Origin: JAAYCI01 sp964370445 | Lineage (GTDB): Bacteria > Bacillota > Clostridia > Oscillospirales > Ruminococcaceae | Length of the DNA stretch: 34,955 nt | Reading direction: 5' to 3' | Assembly: GCA_964370445.1 (NCBI GenBank) | Contig: CAYJJK010000013.1 | Coordinates: 1-34,955 of the forward strand | Shown here: piece after piece, positions 32,267 through 34,955 of the stretch | How the letters are laid out: every line of letters begins with the position of its first letter | Numbering within the stretch: the first letter of the stretch is position 1 | The notes under the pieces: generated by a model | The model's input: only the letters and a program-made list of their open reading frames with translations | Told to the model about the DNA's origin: nothing | The model's database searches: none | Made by a program: the position numbers and the translations under genes

Positions 32267-33247
32267 ATGAGTGCAATCATCGAGGTTAAAAACCTCTGTG
32301 TCGATTACGTTACGGAAGGCGGCTCTTTTGTGAGAGCGGTGGACAACGTGAGCTTTTCCATTGACGAAGGCCAAAGCCTTGGCCTTGCCGGTGAATCCGG
32401 CTGTGGAAAATCTACCATCGCCTATTCGCTGATGCGCCTGCATCGGCCTCCGGCTGTTATTTCCGGCGGGCAAATTCTGTTTGAGGGCGAGGATATCTTG
32501 CGCTATAACAACGCCAAATTGCAAAACTTTCGCTGGAAGGATACCAGCATGGTGTTTCAATCGGCCATGAACTGCCTAAACCCTGTGGCCACGTTGGAAA
32601 AGCAGTTTTATGAGGTGTACAAATATCACAACATCACCAAAAATAAGGCAGAAGCCAGAGAAAAGGCAGAGGAACTTTTGGCACTGGTGGGCATTCCCAA
32701 AGAGCGGCTGAAAGATTACCCACACCAATTTTCCGGCGGCATGCGCCAACGTGCGGTGATTGCCATGGCCCTTGCCTTAAACCCGAAATTGCTGATTTTA
32801 GACGAGCCCACCACAGCCCTTGACACCGTGGTGCAGCGGGACATTTTAAAGCGTATTTATGAACTAAAGGCCAAATTTGGCTTTTCGATTTTGTTCATCA
32901 CCCACGACATCAGCCTTATGATGGAATTTTGTGACACCGTGGCCATTATGTATGCAGGCAAAATTGTGGAAAAAGCAAACACCGAAACCATTTTGCGTCG
33001 CCCTTGTCATCCGTATACCTTCGGGCTTAAAAATTCTTTTCCCTCGCTTAAGGGCGAAATTAAATACATGGAGGGCATCGCAGGCTCTCCGCTGGATTTG
33101 AAAAACATTCCAGATGGTTGCCGCTTTGAGGCAAGATGCTTTCATAAAGGCGAGATTTGCAAAACAGAGGCCCCATGCCAAAGCATGAAAGACGGCAATT
33201 TCTTTTATTGTCACAGGCCCTTAGTCTATGACCGAGAGGGGGTATAA
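32267..33247 (+). CDS. Opp/Dpp-type ABC ATPase, OppD/DppD family
   Basis: A 326-residue ATPase, AAAGGAG before ATG 32267. Walker A GESGCGKST, signature FSGGMRQRAVIAMALA, Walker B LLILDEPTTALDT and switch ITHDISLMMEF are present. The C terminus has the cysteine motif of OppD proteins (GCRFEARCFHKGEICKTEAP), which in relatives can bind an iron-sulfur cluster. Works with the OppF-type ATPase that follows. Confidence 0.95.
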   Translation: MSAIIEVKNLCVDYVTEGGSFVRAVDNVSFSIDEGQSLGLAGESGCGKSTIAYSLMRLHRPPAVISGGQILFEGEDILRYNNAKLQNFRWKDTSMVFQSAMNCLNPVATLEKQFYEVYKYHNITKNKAEAREKAEELLALVGIPKERLKDYPHQFSGGMRQRAVIAMALALNPKLLILDEPTTALDTVVQRDILKRIYELKAKFGFSILFITHDISLMMEFCDTVAIMYAGKIVEKANTETILRRPCHPYTFGLKNSFPSLKGEIKYMEGIAGSPLDLKNIPDGCRFEARCFHKGEICKTEAPCQSMKDGNFFYCHRPLVYDREGV

Positions 33248-33249
33248 AA

Positions 33250-34245
33250 ATGGACAAAACAGAAAAAAAGGTCGTTTTTAAGGCGGAAAACCTCACAATG
33301 GATTTCCAGGTGAGCGGCAAAAACCTCTTTTCCAAATCAAAAACCCTACGCGCTTTAAATGGGGTATCGTTTAAACTGCATGAGGGGGAAGCCTTGGCCG
33401 TGGGGGGGGAGTCTGGCTGTGGAAAATCCACCATTTGCCGCATTGCCATGCGCTTTCATAAGCCATCTTCCGGCACGATGTATTATGAGGGAGACAACGT
33501 GCATGCCTTAAAAGGCGAAAAGCTGAAAAACTATCGCCAAAAAGCGCAAATGATTTTTCAAGATCCTTTTTCGGCGCTCAACCCCCTGCACAGCATTTAT
33601 TATCATCTCGAGCGCCCGGTAAAACTGTATCACAAGGGATCAAAAGAGGTGATGCAAGAGCGTATGGACGAAGCCCTTGAACTTGTGGGTCTCACCCCGG
33701 CACAGGAACAGGGAAAAAAATATCCGCATCAGCTTTCCGGCGGGCAAAAACAACGCGCCTATATCGCAAGGGTGCTTGCGGCCGGTGCCGAGGTGATTTT
33801 TGCAGACGAGCCCACCTCGATGCTGGATGTGTCCATCCGTTTGGGTGTGTTAAACCTGCTTAATGAGCTGAAAGCCAAATACCGCAAGGCCTTTGTTTAC
33901 ATCACCCACGACATTGCCACAGCACGATATTTTGCAGATAGAATTATGGTGCTGTATGCCGGGCACATTGTGGAATATGGAGAAGTGAATGAGGTGATTT
34001 TGAACCCAAAACACCCCTACACGCGCCTTTTAATTGCCGCAGCGCCCGACCCGGAGCGCGAGGGTGAGGTGAGCTTGCCTGTTAAATCTTCGCAGGAAAG
34101 CGAAATTTCGATGTGGACACCCGAAAGCACGGGTTGCCCGTTTCAAAACCGTTGCCTTTATGCCACCGCGCTGTGTAAAACAGAAATGCCCAAAGAGACA
34201 AAGGTGGGCGAAGACCAGTTCATCCGCTGCCATAACCCGCAATAA
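33250..34245 (+). CDS. Opp/Dpp-type ABC ATPase, OppF/DppF family
   Basis: A 331-residue ATPase starting 2 bases after the oppD-type stop, so the two are translationally coupled. Walker A GGESGCGKST, signature LSGGQKQRAYIARVLA, Walker B VIFADEPTSMLDVS and the C-terminal cysteine motif CPFQNRCLYATALC are intact. Confidence 0.95.
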   Translation: MDKTEKKVVFKAENLTMDFQVSGKNLFSKSKTLRALNGVSFKLHEGEALAVGGESGCGKSTICRIAMRFHKPSSGTMYYEGDNVHALKGEKLKNYRQKAQMIFQDPFSALNPLHSIYYHLERPVKLYHKGSKEVMQERMDEALELVGLTPAQEQGKKYPHQLSGGQKQRAYIARVLAAGAEVIFADEPTSMLDVSIRLGVLNLLNELKAKYRKAFVYITHDIATARYFADRIMVLYAGHIVEYGEVNEVILNPKHPYTRLLIAAAPDPEREGEVSLPVKSSQESEISMWTPESTGCPFQNRCLYATALCKTEMPKETKVGEDQFIRCHNPQ

Positions 34246-34321
34246 AAGCGAAAGGTCGTTGCTTTATGCAAACACTTAAAAGAGAGGGAGTTTTGCATAA
34301 AAAGCGCGAAGCAAGGAAACT

Positions 34322-34955
34322 ATGATTCTTTTAGATTACCAACAGTATGCCGCAAAAATTCGCCAAACGGTTGCCGAAAGTGTGGTGCTTTTGCGCAACG
34401 AAAAGAAGGCCTTACCCATTTTACCCCATGAGCGCGTTGCTGTGTTTGGGCGGGCCCAGATCGACACCTACTACTGTGGCACAGGCTCCGGTGGGATGGT
34501 GAACATCCCCTATCTTGTCAGTATTGCAAAAGGCTTACAAGCAAAGCGGGAAATTGATGAAGATTTGCTTGAAAAATATGAAGTGTTTGTAAAAGAACAC
34601 CCCTTTGACAAAGGCAAGGGCTGGGCACAGGAGCCGTTTTCACAAGAAGAAATGCCACTTTGCGAAGCCGATGTGCAAAAGGCGGGCCAAACATGCGACA
34701 TTGCCGTGTTTGTGGTTGGGCGCAGTGCCGGTGAGGACAAAGACAGCGAACCGTGCGAAGGCAGCTTTTATTTAAGCAAAACCGAGCGGGAAAATTTGGC
34801 CCTTGTGTGCCAAGTGTTTAAACGTGTAGCTGTTGTTTTAAACGTGGGCGGCCTTGTGGATTTGTCTTTCGTAAATACGTTTTGTCCCGCGGCTGTGCTT
34901 TATGCCTTTCACGGTGGCATCGAAAGCGGCAACGGCTATGCCGATGTGCTGTGTG
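34322..34955 (+). CDS. Glycoside hydrolase family 3 enzyme with C-terminal-type domain first (3' end outside window)
   Basis: The first 211 residues are visible, from ATG 34322 after AAGGA. They contain AAKIRQTVAESVVLLRNEKK, VAVFGRAQIDTYYCGTGSGG, VVGRSAGEDKD and VVLNVGGLVDLS, the landmarks of the alpha/beta C-terminal domain of GH3 beta-glucosidases, here at the N terminus. This swapped order is known in GH3 enzymes of Ruminococcus/Butyrivibrio-type bacteria, where the catalytic TIM barrel follows. No signal peptide is present, so it would hydrolyse imported beta-linked oligosaccharides inside the cell. It lies 76 bases after the oppF-type gene in the same direction. Confidence 0.85.
   Translation, partial: MILLDYQQYAAKIRQTVAESVVLLRNEKKALPILPHERVAVFGRAQIDTYYCGTGSGGMVNIPYLVSIAKGLQAKREIDEDLLEKYEVFVKEHPFDKGKGWAQEPFSQEEMPLCEADVQKAGQTCDIAVFVVGRSAGEDKDSEPCEGSFYLSKTERENLALVCQVFKRVAVVLNVGGLVDLSFVNTFCPAAVLYAFHGGIESGNGYADVLC

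Overview
The window looks like a chromosomal segment of a low- to mid-GC Gram-positive anaerobe, probably a member of the Clostridia. The signs are strong AGGAGG-type ribosome-binding sites, a two-subunit glycine dehydrogenase (gcvPA/gcvPB), methylamine-methyltransferase-type sequences, a DUF6809-like remnant, a TrxB/AhpF-like enzyme with permuted domains, and a GH3 enzyme with its domain order swapped. No species can be named from the sequence alone.

Layout. (1) 1-860: the end of an Rpn-type nuclease gene, then a scar of site-specific integration: a 3' tRNA half with its own promoter and terminator, flanked by two arrays of 12-bp direct repeats. (2) 861-3010: a type I restriction-modification locus in decay. 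hsdM is open but carries an in-frame palindromic repeat, hsdS is cut to about one third, and hsdR survives only as a short piece up to its Walker A motif. (3) 3025-8719: gcvPA, gcvPB, a GPH-type transporter and a COG3199 NAD-kinase-like gene, probably one operon; its original 5' side was lost at the hsdR junction. (4) 8732-13500: a MerR regulator, a DUF6809-like pseudogene, a RibD-C-type reductase fused by deletion to the N-terminal part of an MtmB-like gene, a RpiR regulator, and further remnants. (5) 13499-16445: an AT-rich MBOAT/SGNH pair for polymer O-acylation. (6) 16782-19029 (minus): ahpC plus a permuted AhpF-like disulfide reductase. (7) 19531-20470 (minus): the C-terminal two thirds of an MtmB-like protein with Cys where archaeal MtmB has pyrrolysine. 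(8) 20664-26461: an operon of an NMT1/THI5-like protein without a signal peptide, a complete polar-amino-acid-type ABC importer, a HpPgdA/PuuE-like amide hydrolase and a GntR regulator. (9) 27030-34955: a LacI regulator with two identical operators 276 bp apart, a five-gene Opp/Dpp-type ABC importer, and a GH3 glycosidase that runs off the window.

How it works together. Regions 8 and 9 are self-contained uptake-and-hydrolysis operons, each with its own regulator: one for a small nitrogenous compound (unknown amide, inference), one for a beta-linked oligosaccharide (inference from GH3). Region 3 belongs to glycine/one-carbon metabolism and region 6 to peroxide defence. A second theme is genome erosion: at least four deletion-type junctions (hsdS/hsdR, hsdR/gcvPA, mtmB/ribD-like, truncated mtmB 3' part) and several short coding remnants. 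The most novel items are the Cys-for-Pyl MtmB family member found as two displaced pieces, the NMT1/ABC/deacetylase/GntR operon, and the dual LacI operator with a helically phased TAAAGTA array.
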